Assembly (NCBI RefSeq): GCF_000429305.1
Contig: NZ_KE386880.1
Location: 139,948-203,947, forward strand
Reading direction: 5' to 3'
Length of the DNA stretch: 64,000 nucleotides
Source of the DNA: Desulfovibrio inopinatus DSM 10711
GTDB taxonomy: Bacteria > Desulfobacterota > Desulfovibrionia > Desulfovibrionales > Desulfovibrionaceae
Part shown: positions 8,825 through 18,914 of the stretch, piece after piece
Numbering within the stretch: position 1 is the first letter of the stretch
Layout: the number at the start of each line of letters is the position of its first letter
Notes under the pieces: generated by a model
What the model saw: the letters and a program-made list of their open reading frames with translations, nothing else
What the model was told of the DNA's origin: nothing
The model's database searches: none
Translations under genes and position numbers: made by a program

Positions 8825-10257
8825 GATTTCACCGTATTGATACGGAGAGAGGCATATGTCTCGTCCGTGTAGCCGAGTTGCCGCATGCGTTGCGGGGTCA
8901 ATACCGAAGCGACATCTTCGACGGACACACCGAGAACGGTCGCGGCTGCTTCAGGTATAGATATATGCTGTTGTCTGGCGAGTTCGGTTATATGTTCGGC
9001 TGTCTCATAGCCTACAGCCGGCACAAGCACGGTTGCCAACGCACCGCCCGAGGCAAGATGCTCGGCACATCGATCGGTGACGGGTGAGGCTTGGGCAAGA
9101 CAACGCTGGTGTAACAGCACCACGGCATGGTTCAGCATGTGCAGTGATTCCAAAAGACAATGCGCCAAAAGTGGCATGAATTGATTCAACTCCAAGTTGC
9201 CCAGAGCGGCGACGTTCCCAGCTAAACCATCGTTGGCCATCACGCGCAATGCGGCCTGTGATACGGCTTCGGGAATCACGGGATTGATTTTTCCCGGCAT
9301 GATGGACGATCCGGTTTGCTGTGTTGGAATGTGCAATTCACCGAGTCCTGCCATTGGTCCACTGGCGAGCAGGCGTATATCGCTACAGATTTTTAAGAGA
9401 TTGACGGCGCACGTTTTGAGCATTCCTGAGACTTCGACAAAACAGTCCATGTTTTGTGTGGCGTCGATGAAGTTTTCTGCCCGGGCAATTTTGAGGCCCG
9501 TGATAGAACGCAAAGCATCGGTCACGCGCAAGATATACTCACGGGGTGCGCCAAGCCCCGTGCCAACGGCGGTGCCGCCCAGATTGACGAGCTTGATGCG
9601 TTCGCGACATTTGAAGATGCGCCAACGATCACGGGATATGGCTTCGGCCCAGGCGCCGAATGTCATGCCGGCTGTCATGGGCACTGCATCTTGGAGTTGG
9701 GTGCGGGCAAGACGCAGGATGTTTTGATACTCCTGTTCCTTGTGTTGGAGTGTCGTCTGAAGATCGGCAATCGATGGTTCGAGTCGCTTCAGCTCGTGGA
9801 GCATGGCAACTTTGAGTGCGGTGGGGTATGTGTCATTGGTGGATTGGTGCAGATTCACATGATGCAATGGATGGACCACATAAGCACCATACGGATGCCC
9901 CAGTAATGCTCCGGCGCGATTGGCGAGCACTTCGTTGATATTCATATTGGTCGATGTGCCGGCACCACCTTGAAAGGCGTCAACGACAATAGCATCATGG
10001 TGTTCACCACGGATGACTTCTCTACAAGCCGTGTCAATGGCCTGCGCAATGTCGGTTGGGAGATATCCCAGCGCGAGGTTGGTCCTGGCGCAAGCTAATT
10101 TGACTTCGGCATACGCGCGAATCAATACGGCGGGAAGCCGTAGGCCCGAAAGCGGGAAATTGGCGGTTGCTCGGGCCGTATGGATTCCATACAAGGCATT
10201 GGCAGGAATTTCGACGCAACCTAAGGCGTCGTGTTCCGAACGGAATAGTGTTGCCAT
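8821..10257 (-). CDS. aspA: aspartate ammonia-lyase (aspartase)
   Basis: Converts L-aspartate to fumarate and ammonia. About 478 residues, normal for the fumarase/aspartase superfamily. GSSIMPGKINP near residue 320 is the signature loop; GGAGTSTNMN (about 95) and NDTYPTA are substrate-site segments. ATG at 10257 has GGAG 9 nt upstream; an in-frame ATG at 10275 (preceded by AGAGG) is also possible. It lies between hydG and hydE/hydF in an apparent operon. Inference: it could supply ammonia for the dithiomethylamine bridge of the H-cluster, or fumarate; the sequence alone cannot tell it from a housekeeping aspartase. Confidence 0.93.
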   Translation of the reverse strand: MATLFRSEHDALGCVEIPANALYGIHTARATANFPLSGLRLPAVLIRAYAEVKLACARTNLALGYLPTDIAQAIDTACREVIRGEHHDAIVVDAFQGGAGTSTNMNINEVLANRAGALLGHPYGAYVVHPLHHVNLHQSTNDTYPTALKVAMLHELKRLEPSIADLQTTLQHKEQEYQNILRLARTQLQDAVPMTAGMTFGAWAEAISRDRWRIFKCRERIKLVNLGGTAVGTGLGAPREYILRVTDALRSITGLKIARAENFIDATQNMDCFVEVSGMLKTCAVNLLKICSDIRLLASGPMAGLGELHIPTQQTGSSIMPGKINPVIPEAVSQAALRVMANDGLAGNVAALGNLELNQFMPLLAHCLLESLHMLNHAVVLLHQRCLAQASPVTDRCAEHLASGGALATVLVPAVGYETAEHITELARQQHISIPEAAATVLGVSVEDVASVLTPQRMRQLGYTDETYASLRINTVKS

Positions 10258-10287
10258 GCTTTCTTTCTCCAACATGCGTGTTGCCTC

Positions 10288-11697
10288 TTAAAAATAGAGG
10301 TCACGCTCTCCTTGTTCTAAACGACATAACCGTGCCGTGACGATGTTGCGTCGTGTGTCGGGTAATGTTTCCATCTCATGCTGCAGAAGCGGCATGCCGA
10401 TTGCACGCGTGGTGTCGCTGGCGTAATCTTCCAAGTATTCTTTGAACGTCAACATGGCGTTGGGAAGGCAATATTGCTGGATGAAGCCTGCTTTTGCGAG
10501 TCCCATAAAATGTTCACCGGTTCTGCCCAAACGATAGCATGCCGTACACCACGATGGGATGTATCCTTGGTGGATGATTTCTTGAATGACATCGTCGAGA
10601 CTGCGGTTGTCACCCACGCAGAATTGTTGCACCTCGGGCCTGTTGTAGTTGGGGTCGGCGTAGGCGCCGGGGTAGGTCCGTGATCCTGCACTCAGTTGGG
10701 AAACACCGAGATCGAGCAGTTCTCGCCGCATGGTTTGGCCTTCACGTGTGCTGAGAATGAGGCCGGTATACGGAACCGAGAGGCGTAAGACCGCAACCAG
10801 ACGTTTGAATTGGGCGTCTGTTATGGGAAAGGGCGGATTGAAGGTGATATCGGCATTCAATGCCGGTTCCAGACGAGGAAACGAAATGGTATGCGGGCCA
10901 ACGCCGAAATGTTTTTCCAGTTCGGCTGCATGGGCAAGCAACGCCAGCGTATCGAATCGATAATCATACAGGCCGAGCAGTGTGCCCATGCCGACATCAT
11001 CAATGCCGGCTTCCATGGCTCTATGCATGGCATGAAGTCGCCACAAGAAGTTTTGCTTGTGGCCGCTGGGATGAAGCATCGCATACGTGTCGGTATGATA
11101 GGTCTCCTGAAAACATTGGTACGTGCCGATACCGACGTCATGAAGTTTTTTGAATCCTTCCACATCCAGCGGGGCGCAATTGATGTTGACTCTTCGGATT
11201 TCGCCGCTTCTTTGGGAGATTGTTTGGTACACCGTTTGGACGGTCTCAGCGATCCAGTCCGCCCCGAATTTGGGATGTTCACCGTAAACCAACAATAACC
11301 GTTTATGTCCCTGGTCTTCAAGCACGGTGACTTCACGTTGGATTTCTTCGGCACAGAGCGTCCGTCGTTCCAACTCCGTATTCGTTGCCTTGAACCCGCA
11401 ATAGGTACATCGATTGCCGCATTCGTTGGTGATATAGAGTGGGGCAAACAGCACCAGACGATTACCGTAGATTGTCTGTTTGACGGTGCGGGCGGTTTCG
11501 AAAATGGCCTCATTGAGTTGTGGGTCTTCGACATGGAGCAGACAAGCGGTTTCGTCCAACGTCAACCCTTTGGCTTCACGGGCTTTTTCAAGGATATCGT
11601 GAATTCGGGCCGCGTCGGTCCCGGCGGTGTCCTGCACGGTTTTCCATATCGCGTCTTCATCAATAAAATTTTGTAACCCTTTGATATCCGGTTTCAT
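10288..11697 (-). CDS. hydG: [FeFe]-hydrogenase maturase HydG (tyrosine lyase, radical SAM)
   Basis: Cleaves tyrosine to p-cresol, CO and cyanide, and builds an Fe(CO)2(CN) synthon for the H-cluster. About 469 residues. The radical SAM ligands are in NECGNRCTYCGFK (C-x3-C-x2-C) near residue 95, and the C-terminal auxiliary-cluster motif CTACYRLGRTGEHFM is near 390. Two ATGs are adjacent (11700 and 11697); the second has the better spacing from GGAGAAC. It follows the NtrC-type regulator by about 45 nt and precedes aspA by 30 nt. Confidence 0.97.
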   Translation of the reverse strand: MKPDIKGLQNFIDEDAIWKTVQDTAGTDAARIHDILEKAREAKGLTLDETACLLHVEDPQLNEAIFETARTVKQTIYGNRLVLFAPLYITNECGNRCTYCGFKATNTELERRTLCAEEIQREVTVLEDQGHKRLLLVYGEHPKFGADWIAETVQTVYQTISQRSGEIRRVNINCAPLDVEGFKKLHDVGIGTYQCFQETYHTDTYAMLHPSGHKQNFLWRLHAMHRAMEAGIDDVGMGTLLGLYDYRFDTLALLAHAAELEKHFGVGPHTISFPRLEPALNADITFNPPFPITDAQFKRLVAVLRLSVPYTGLILSTREGQTMRRELLDLGVSQLSAGSRTYPGAYADPNYNRPEVQQFCVGDNRSLDDVIQEIIHQGYIPSWCTACYRLGRTGEHFMGLAKAGFIQQYCLPNAMLTFKEYLEDYASDTTRAIGMPLLQHEMETLPDTRRNIVTARLCRLEQGERDLYF

Positions 11698-11742
11698 CAT
11701 GTTCTCCGTGGTTGGCGTACACAGTGGTGTACCCCATACGGT

Positions 11743-13203
11743 TTATGCTTTTGCGTTCGGGTCGGCATCCTGCCGTTTGGCTGCAAGCCGATAGTGAAGC
11801 ATGCGAATGGAGATACCGAGTTGCTGGGCTGCTCGGGTTTTGTTCCCCGATGTCGCGAGCAACGCGGCATTGATATCGTCGTCAGTCGGCCGCGGTTTGC
11901 GTTTCGGTGCACGTCGTAACGTCGGTGCGGTATCGGGTACGGGAGAGGCTATGAGATCCGATCCCTCGAAAAAGCCGGCTATATGTTTGGGACGTAATTC
12001 CTGTGCATCGTGCATAACGGAAACCCATTCCATGGCGTTGCGTAACTCACGAACATTCCCAGGCCAAGAATGTGTGTGTAGAACATTTGCGGCGTCTATA
12101 TCAATATCTGAAAATGATTTACCGCGTTTTTGGGAAAACGCCGTGAGAAACATACGCGCCAGAGGAATGATATCATCCTGACGGTGACGAAGTGGAGGCA
12201 CGACAATGCTCCCCACCCGGAGCCGATAGTAGAGATCACTTCGAAAAAGCCCCGCCTTAATGCGCTCGGTCAAATCGAGGTTCGTGGCGGCGATAATGCG
12301 AATGTCGGTCTTGATTTTGGTCAATCCTCCGACGCGATAAAACGCTTTCTCTTCAATGACGCGTAACAATTTGGCTTGAAGCTCGACAGGGATCTCGCCG
12401 ATTTCGTCGAGAAACAGCGTTCCGCCTTTGGCGAGATCGATCTTCCCCCGAGCGCCGCGAGTGGCACTGCCGGTAAATGCACCGGCTTCGTACCCGAATA
12501 ATTCACTTTCAAATAAATTGGCCGGAAGAGCTGCACAATTGATATCGACAAACGGTAAAGTTGTCTGTTCCTGACCATAATGGATGAGCTTCGCTACGAT
12601 GTCTTTCCCGACGCCGGTTTCCCCCTGGATGAGTATAGGCAGGGTTCGGTCATCATGGTACCGCCTGGCTTGCGCGACAACATGCCACATAGCGTCGGAA
12701 AAAAAGCCGACATTGTCCAACCCCGCCTGTTTGGCAAGCAGACCGCGGAGTCTGGAGAGTTCGGCCTGGACATCGTGTGTTGCCGCAGCGACTTCTTCAT
12801 CAAATTGTTTCGTCAGGCGGTCGTTTTCAGCCAAGAGCGACTGATGTTCGGCCACACGGTTCAATACGGCGCCAAGCTCTTCCAGGTTGATCGGTTTGGT
12901 CAAGTAGTCATAGGCACCGGCACGCAAGGCTCCAATGGCAAGTTCAAGATCGGCGTGACCGGTATAGAGGACGACATCCGGCGATGTCGGACCGGGAAGC
13001 GCCGTAATGTCGCGCACCAACTCGATACCGGTTCGACCCGGCATAGAAATATCGGATAGGACCATATCAAAGCCGTGGTTGCGGCACAGATTCAAGGCAC
13101 GCATCGCATCGGAACAGGAAGAGACGGCATGGCCGAGCAATGTGAGATATTCGGCCAACGCGGAACGCGTTGCGTCGTCATCATCAACAAGAAGAATACG
13201 CAT
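11743..13203 (-). CDS. sigma-54-dependent response regulator (NtrC family)
   Basis: 486 residues. A receiver domain (1-120) has DDDD near the N-terminus and the phospho-acceptor in LSDISMPG. The AAA+ domain has Walker A GETGVGKD, the sigma-54 contact loop GAFTGS and LFLDEIGE. A Fis-type helix-turn-helix ([12 protein letters not shown]) is at the C-terminus. ATG 13203 has GGAG 8 nt upstream; the frame's upstream GTG at 13227 overlaps the kinase and lacks a ribosome site. It forms a two-component pair with the kinase just upstream and sits inside the hydrogenase/formate block, so it probably controls that block through RpoN. Confidence 0.93.
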   Translation of the reverse strand: MRILLVDDDDATRSALAEYLTLLGHAVSSCSDAMRALNLCRNHGFDMVLSDISMPGRTGIELVRDITALPGPTSPDVVLYTGHADLELAIGALRAGAYDYLTKPINLEELGAVLNRVAEHQSLLAENDRLTKQFDEEVAAATHDVQAELSRLRGLLAKQAGLDNVGFFSDAMWHVVAQARRYHDDRTLPILIQGETGVGKDIVAKLIHYGQEQTTLPFVDINCAALPANLFESELFGYEAGAFTGSATRGARGKIDLAKGGTLFLDEIGEIPVELQAKLLRVIEEKAFYRVGGLTKIKTDIRIIAATNLDLTERIKAGLFRSDLYYRLRVGSIVVPPLRHRQDDIIPLARMFLTAFSQKRGKSFSDIDIDAANVLHTHSWPGNVRELRNAMEWVSVMHDAQELRPKHIAGFFEGSDLIASPVPDTAPTLRRAPKRKPRPTDDDINAALLATSGNKTRAAQQLGISIRMLHYRLAAKRQDADPNAKA

Positions 13204-13220
13204 GATGGTCTCCGCCTTCT

Positions 13221-14327
13221 CTACCACGCTGCTGGCAGCACAACGCGTAACAGCGCGCCGCCTTCGGGACGATTTTCACAGGTGATGGAACCACCTGCCG
13301 CCTGAACAATTGTCTGAGCGATGGATAGGCCTAGCCCCATGGACGTCCCCGTTGATTTCGTGGAAAAAAAGGGTTCAAACACGCGATCTGTAAGTTTAGG
13401 ATCAAATCCGGGGCCATTGTCGGCTACTGTCAATTCCACACGGTCCGCTTCCACGGGAATCACTCGAAGAGAAATGAATTTATGCGCGACAGAGGTATCG
13501 TCCAGGGCTTGCATAGCATTCGCCACAAGGTTTGCGACGAGTTCTTCGAATCGAATGCACGTGCCGATCACTGGTGGAAGATGTGGAGCAATGTCGAGTT
13601 CGAGGGCGATGTCGCGGGCTCGAATCTGGTTGTTCATTAAAGATAGAGCAGCCTTGACGGCATCTCCAAGGTCGCACGGGTCGGAGGAACTTGCCTGGTT
13701 ATGACGTAGATGTTCGCGCAAGTGGTTGACGATGGCGTCTATCCGGTCGACCTGCGCGGCAACATCACGCAACATACGGGCAATTTCATTTCTTGGTGCA
13801 TCAGGACGTTCGTCAAGGAGCAGTGCCGAGGCAACGAGTAGCCGGATAGCACTGAGCGGTTGATTGATCTCGTGCGCAATCCCGCCGCCGATTACGGCCA
13901 GGGTCGTCACACGGCTGGCGCGTTCCATGGCTGCGCGGGCTTCGGCCAGTGTGGCTTCGGCCTGTCGTTGCGCGGTGATATCTCGTCCAACAGACTGATA
14001 TTCTAATACATTCCCGTTGTCGTCGAAAATGGCTCGTGTGACATATTGCACATATCGCGTTCGTCCGTCCGGGCCGGTATAACTGGGTTCTGTGATGGCT
14101 TCCGGGTGTTCGGGAGACAGGGCAAAAACCTGACGAACGATATCATCACGTTCTTCAGGCAACAATAAGTCCTGAAAAGACGTGTTGAGCAATTCGTCAC
14201 GGCTTATGTCGTAGAATCGGCAGAAGGCACTGTTCACGAAAGTTAACCGACCATCGGGACGAAATCGGCGGATAAGTTCGGTTTGATCTTCGACAACCGC
14301 ACGATAAATGGCATCCGAGGGTGTCAT
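13221..14327 (-). CDS. soluble PAS-domain histidine kinase
   Basis: 368 residues without membrane helices. A PAS domain (about 10-125; FVNSAFCRFYDISRDEL) is followed by the H-box GGIAHEINQPLSAI (about 160), the N-box VANLVANAMQAL, G1 VADNGPGFD and G2 TGTSMGLGLSIAQTIV. It is the cytosolic partner of the NtrC-type regulator whose start lies 17 nt after its stop. The signal is unknown; redox state, hydrogen or formate would suit the neighbours. It begins 3 nt after the second ferredoxin gene. Confidence 0.92.
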   Translation of the reverse strand: MTPSDAIYRAVVEDQTELIRRFRPDGRLTFVNSAFCRFYDISRDELLNTSFQDLLLPEERDDIVRQVFALSPEHPEAITEPSYTGPDGRTRYVQYVTRAIFDDNGNVLEYQSVGRDITAQRQAEATLAEARAAMERASRVTTLAVIGGGIAHEINQPLSAIRLLVASALLLDERPDAPRNEIARMLRDVAAQVDRIDAIVNHLREHLRHNQASSSDPCDLGDAVKAALSLMNNQIRARDIALELDIAPHLPPVIGTCIRFEELVANLVANAMQALDDTSVAHKFISLRVIPVEADRVELTVADNGPGFDPKLTDRVFEPFFSTKSTGTSMGLGLSIAQTIVQAAGGSITCENRPEGGALLRVVLPAAW

Positions 14328-14330
14328 CCG

Positions 14331-14855
14331 TTATGTCTCCCTGGAATATCCGGGTTCTGCCAATTGGCGTGCACTCTGTTGCCGTCGTGACCCGGCGACA
14401 TGTTGCAGGTTTTCCTTGGTGAATACGCGTAGTGCGTCAGCGGGACAAACCGCAACACATGCCGGCGTGTCATGTCCGGAACACAGGTCACACTTATATG
14501 CAACGGGGAGCGCGTGCTCTCCGGCAACGAGTCCGATCTGCATTGCTCCTACGGGACAAACGGCCAAACAGGCTTTACAACCACAACACAATGTACTGGT
14601 AATAGTGACGACGCGGCCATTCGAGGTCACCGCTCCGGTGGGACAGGCTGCGGCACAAGGAGCGTCTTCGCATTGCCGACATTGAATGGGGGCGGTGACA
14701 CCAGCTTCCCGTATCAATGTGAGGCGTGGAGAAAATGGCAGGCTGTCTTCCATGGCCTGTCCCATGTCGTGCTTCATATGCGCGGCCACACAGGCGATTT
14801 CGCACGCCCGGCATCCGATACAGCGTGCTGGATCAGCCAGGACAAAGACATGCAT
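14331..14855 (-). CDS. four-cluster ferredoxin subunit (HycB/HydN-like)
   Basis: 174 residues with four [4Fe-4S] binding sets: CIGCRACEIAC near 12, CRQCEDAPCAAAC near 58, CCGCKACLAVC near 90, and CDLCSGHDTPACVAVC near 120. It would carry electrons between formate dehydrogenase and hydrogenase. Its ATG overlaps the hydA stop by 1 nt (TAATG). It is paralogous to the 197-residue ferredoxin upstream of hydA; paired HycB-type subunits are the hallmark of hydrogen-dependent CO2 reductase. Confidence 0.93.
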   Translation of the reverse strand: MHVFVLADPARCIGCRACEIACVAAHMKHDMGQAMEDSLPFSPRLTLIREAGVTAPIQCRQCEDAPCAAACPTGAVTSNGRVVTITSTLCCGCKACLAVCPVGAMQIGLVAGEHALPVAYKCDLCSGHDTPACVAVCPADALRVFTKENLQHVAGSRRQQSARQLAEPGYSRET

Positions 14856-16243
14856 TATTCGTGACCCTCCGTGTCGTCGCCATAATGGGTATGCAACAAC
14901 GTATGGGGACGATGCCCCAAGGGTTTCTCCAGAAAGTTTTCATAGAGCGCGACAACGGCCGGGTTTTTGTGGGAGGCGCGAACGGGCAATTCTTTGTCGT
15001 GTCGTTGCAGGCTCGCTCGTCGGCGCGCGATGGCGTCGGCTTTGTCGAGACCTGGCAACAATTTGGGTTGCCCTCCTCCGGCAACACATCCTCCGGTGCA
15101 GCACATCACTTCCATGAAATCGAAATCTGCCGTGCCGGTACGGACGGCTTCAAGCAACGGCCGTGCGTGGGCCAAGCCCGAAACAATTACGGCACGAATG
15201 GGCTTTCCGGCAATCTCCACCGTGGCACGGACCACTCCTTCGCCGGCTGGTGTAAATTTCACGCCGCTTTCACAGACGTCGTTACCGCTGGTCACAGCAA
15301 TGGCCGTACGAAGTGCCGCTTCTGTGACACCGCCAGTGGCGCCGAAAATGGCTCCAGCACCGGAATAGAGTCCCATGGGGACATCAAAGGTTTCATCGGG
15401 AAGTGTTGTCAGATCAATACCGCGTTGTTTGAGCATGGCCGCGAGTTCGGTCACCGTCAAGACGGCGTCCACATCGCGTTCACCACTGGCATTCATCTCC
15501 GGGCGAGCGGCTTCAAATTTTTTGGCCGTGCATGGCATAATCGAGATGCTGGCAATATCTTTCGCGTCGATTCCGGCGAGTTGTGCACCGTAGGTCTTAA
15601 ATAGTGCGCCAGCCATTTGTTGCGGAGATTTGCAACTTGAAAGGTGTGGCAAGAGATCGGGCCAGGTTGTTTCCACGGAGCGCACCCATCCGGGACAACA
15701 TGAGGTGAACATGGGGAGTGGACCGCCCGATGCAACGCGCTCCAATAATTCGGTGGATTCTTCCATAATGGTGACGTCAGCGGCAAAGACCGTATCATAC
15801 ACGGCGTCGAATCCCAGGCGTCGTAATGCCGCGGCTAACTGACCCGGCGTCAGCGTTCCGGGAGCCAGTCCGAATTCTTCGGCAATCGATGCGCGAACGG
15901 CGGGAGCGCACTGGACCATGGTCGTTTTCGATGGATCGGCGAGCATAGCGGCAACATCTTCTCGGTGGCTTTGGAAATGCGCTGCGAAAAGTGGAGAGGG
16001 GTCGTTCTCCGGCACACCTCTCGTACGACGTATGGTCGCCGGATCGAGGTCGATATCGTCAAAGGGCGAGAGAAATGCCGAACACATTTGTACGCATTGT
16101 CCACATATGACACATCGTGCCGTATCGATGCTCTGTGGTTCATGTTCATAACCGATAATCGCATCGACTGGGCAGACGGACGCACAGCGGCGGCATCCTG
16201 TACACAGTGCGGGATCGATGGAAATGATGGGGGTGGACGTCAT
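14855..16243 (-). CDS. hydA: [FeFe]-hydrogenase, cytoplasmic, HDCR/FHL type
   Basis: 462 residues. A two-cluster ferredoxin domain (CTGCRRCASVC, CVICGQCVQMC) is followed by the H-cluster domain with L1 TSCCPGW, L2 MPCTAKKFE and L3 MCCTGGCVAGGGQP; all four H-cluster cysteines are present. There is no signal peptide, no periplasmic small subunit and no extra [2Fe-2S] domain, so it is cytoplasmic. ATG 16243 is chosen because it makes an ATGA overlap with the preceding ferredoxin stop and has GGAGAGG at good spacing; ATG 16249 is poorer. Next to fdhF it should couple proton reduction or hydrogen oxidation to formate. Confidence 0.97.
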   Translation of the reverse strand: MTSTPIISIDPALCTGCRRCASVCPVDAIIGYEHEPQSIDTARCVICGQCVQMCSAFLSPFDDIDLDPATIRRTRGVPENDPSPLFAAHFQSHREDVAAMLADPSKTTMVQCAPAVRASIAEEFGLAPGTLTPGQLAAALRRLGFDAVYDTVFAADVTIMEESTELLERVASGGPLPMFTSCCPGWVRSVETTWPDLLPHLSSCKSPQQMAGALFKTYGAQLAGIDAKDIASISIMPCTAKKFEAARPEMNASGERDVDAVLTVTELAAMLKQRGIDLTTLPDETFDVPMGLYSGAGAIFGATGGVTEAALRTAIAVTSGNDVCESGVKFTPAGEGVVRATVEIAGKPIRAVIVSGLAHARPLLEAVRTGTADFDFMEVMCCTGGCVAGGGQPKLLPGLDKADAIARRRASLQRHDKELPVRASHKNPAVVALYENFLEKPLGHRPHTLLHTHYGDDTEGHE

Positions 16244-16833
16244 GACCATTCCTCTCCTGGTCTCGCGCCAGCTCCGGCTAAAGCCAAAGCTGCTTCGAGA
16301 TTACGACGTTTCTTAATTTTTATAGGATCGACCAGGGTTAACGCCTGATTCGGGCACGCTGCCACACATGCCGGACCGGCTTCACGTTCATTGCACAGGT
16401 CGCATTTGCTTGCCAGGAGGGCTGGTTCGATAGAAAATTTTTCCGGATCGTCCGGATCAACAACACGCCGCATAGACGGCTGACCATTCTTCCAGACCGT
16501 CGCCATTTCCATGGCACCAACGGGACAGGCGGCAATACAGGTCTTGCATCCCACACAACGGTTTGCGTCAACGAGAACACCCGCGTCCGTGCGGCGTATG
16601 GCTGCATTGGGACAGACCGTAATGCAGGGGGCGTCTTCGCAATGTCGGCAGCCGACGGGAACACAGACATGCTCGGCGCGAGTCAGGTAGAGGCGAGGCA
16701 CCAGTGGGCCACGCAGGCTTCCCACTGTGGAGCCACTCGGAACATGGGCAGCGGCACAGGCCAATTCACAGGCTCGACAACCGATACATTTGGCGGCAGT
16801 TGCCAGGATGAAGGGATTCAAACGTGGAGACAT
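16240..16833 (-). CDS. four-cluster ferredoxin subunit (HycB-like)
   Basis: 197 residues with four [4Fe-4S] sets: CIGCRACELAC near 16, CRHCEDAPCITVC near 62, CVGCKTCIAAC near 92, and CDLCNEREAGPACVAAC near 145. ATG 16833 lies inside the end of fdhF (16-nt overlap) with AAGGAG 8 nt upstream, and its stop overlaps hydA. It is the likely direct electron link between FdhF and HydA. It is longer than its paralogue at 14331-14855 because of an insert before the last cluster. Confidence 0.94.
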   Translation of the reverse strand: MSPRLNPFILATAAKCIGCRACELACAAAHVPSGSTVGSLRGPLVPRLYLTRAEHVCVPVGCRHCEDAPCITVCPNAAIRRTDAGVLVDANRCVGCKTCIAACPVGAMEMATVWKNGQPSMRRVVDPDDPEKFSIEPALLASKCDLCNEREAGPACVAACPNQALTLVDPIKIKKRRNLEAALALAGAGARPGEEWS

Positions 16834-18914
16834 GACGTCTTCTCCTTGGCAGATGATGACGTTACCGTTTCGGCATCGTCGATTGGACGGAGTGCCACGG
16901 CGCAGACTTTAAACTGTGGCGTTCCGGCTAAGGGGTCGGCAGCGGACGTCGTGAGGATATTGGCCGAGCTTTCCGTAAAATGAAAGGACATGAAGACCAA
17001 CCCTGGACGCACGCGACGCGTGACCCAGGCCCTGGCACGAACAGCGCCTCGGCGGGTACGAATCTCAACACGGTCTTCGTCGATAATACCGTACGTTGCA
17101 GCATCGTTGGGATGGATTTCCACGCGCTCTTCGGGCCAGGTGCCGTCCAGGCCGAAACATCGTCGCGTCATGGTTCCGGTATGGTAATGCGCAACCACAC
17201 GGCCCGTCGTGAGGGTCAACGGATACTCCGCATCGGGGAGTTCTGCTGGTTCCCGATACAAAAGCGGAACAAACCGTCCTCGCCCACGGGCACAACTTCC
17301 TACATGGAGAATCGGCGTTCCTGGATGAGATTCGCTCGGACATGGCCACTGTATGCCGTCCGATTCAAGCCGTTCATAGGTGATACCGGCGTGAGAGGGC
17401 GTGAGCAGGCGCATTTCGTTAAAGATATCCTCGGGCGTAGCATAGCGTTCGGAGCGACCGCGGCGGGCAAGCAGATCAGCCAGAATTTGCCAGTCAGGAC
17501 GACTGTTTCCCACAGGAGAAATAGCTTGTCGAATGCGTTGCACGCGGCGTTCCGTACTCGTGAACGTTCCATCTTTTTCGGCGAAACTTGCGCCGGGTAA
17601 GACGACATCGGCAAGCTGCGCTGTTTCGGTGAGAAAGAGGTCTTGTACCACAAGAAAATCGAGATGTTTCAGGCAATGTTCCACATGAGAGACATCGGGG
17701 TCGCTCCGCATGGGATTTTCGCCAAAAACGAACAGTCCTTTAAGGGTGCCTTGCGCCATGGCATCCAGCATTCTGGGAATAGTCATACCGGGCGTTTTTG
17801 AAAGCGGAACACCCCATGCCGTTTCAAATGTCTTGCGGACAGCATCGTCTGTCACTGGCCGATAGCCGGTGAAGATATGGGGGAGCGTCCCCATATCGCA
17901 CGACCCCTGTACGTTGTTCTGGCCGCGCAAAGGATTCACGCCGGTTTTCGGGCGACCGAGATTTCCGGTCAATAACGCCAGATTGGAAATAGACAACACA
18001 TTGTTTGTCCCGGCGGTATGCTGGGTGATGCCCATGGTATAATAAAACGCCGTATTGGCGGATTTGCCAATAATCCGTGCAGCCTTGCGGATGTCATCTG
18101 CGGGAACATCGGCGATGGACGCGACAACATCGGGATCGAATTCCGACAGGCTTTCGCTAAAGGCGTCGAAATCTTCGGTCATCGCAGCAATTGCAGCAAC
18201 ATCGACCATACCGTCATCATACAGAACGCGCGCCATAGCAGAGAACACGGCGGTATCCGTTCCTGGGCGTAAACGCAACCAGACATCGGCATGACGAGCA
18301 AGATCGATTTCGCGAGGATCAATGACGATAAGTGATGCACCGTTGCGTTTCGCTTCCATCATGGCCAACCCGATGACGGGGTGGCATTCGGTCGTGTTGG
18401 AGCCCGTGACACACATGCAATCACCGTGGCCCATATCTTCTATCTCCCGAATGGAATTCGTCATGGAGCCGCTTCCCAATGAGATGACCAGACCAGCCAT
18501 CGTGGGGGCGTGTCAGAGCCTGGCACAGTGATCAATATTATTCGTTCCGAAACCGGCGCGAAGTAGTTTTTGAAAGAGGTAGTTTTCCTCGTTCGTACAA
18601 CGGGCGCTGCTCAATCCGGCGACTGCATCGGAACCGTTTTGTGCGACAATGGAGGACAGCTTGTGGATTACAAGGTCCATTGCATCGTCCCATGAAGCAG
18701 GAAGGAGATGTCCATTATGGCGAATAAGGGGTGTTTTCAGCCGGTCGGCATGGTGGACAAAATCAAATCCATATCGGCCTTTGGAGCAGAGGGCGCCGTG
18801 GTTCACCGACGATTCCGGCCCAGGAGAAACACTCACAATGCGGTCGTTCTCAACATGTAATGAAAGGGAGCATCCGACACCGCAGTACGGACAGATTGTG
18901 GTGATTTGTTGCAT
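16818..18914 (-). CDS. fdhF: selenocysteine formate dehydrogenase (FdhF type)
   Basis: Molybdo- or tungstopterin enzyme that oxidises formate or reduces CO2. Reading frames 18914-18516 and 18512-16818 join through an in-frame TGA (18513-18515, residue 134) in the context NNIDHCARL-U-HAPTMAGL, exactly where FdhF has selenocysteine. The product is 698 residues. N-terminal cluster ligands are CPYCGVGC plus the cysteine in LCSKGR; IGKSANTAFYYTMGITQHTAGTNN and GQNNVQGSCD are pterin-site segments (both shortened here). ATG 18914 has GGAGGTG 5-6 nt upstream; upstream open frame is rejected. An automatic caller would report two truncated genes. First gene of the formate/hydrogen operon. Confidence 0.95.
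18483..18515 (-). promoter_or_regulatory. SECIS element of fdhF
   Basis: Immediately 3' of the TGA, GATGGCT and GGTCATC pair around the apical loop GGUCU. The loop starts 18 nt after the TGA, the same spacing and loop sequence as in E. coli fdhF. It would recruit SelB with selenocysteyl-tRNA. Confidence 0.85.
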
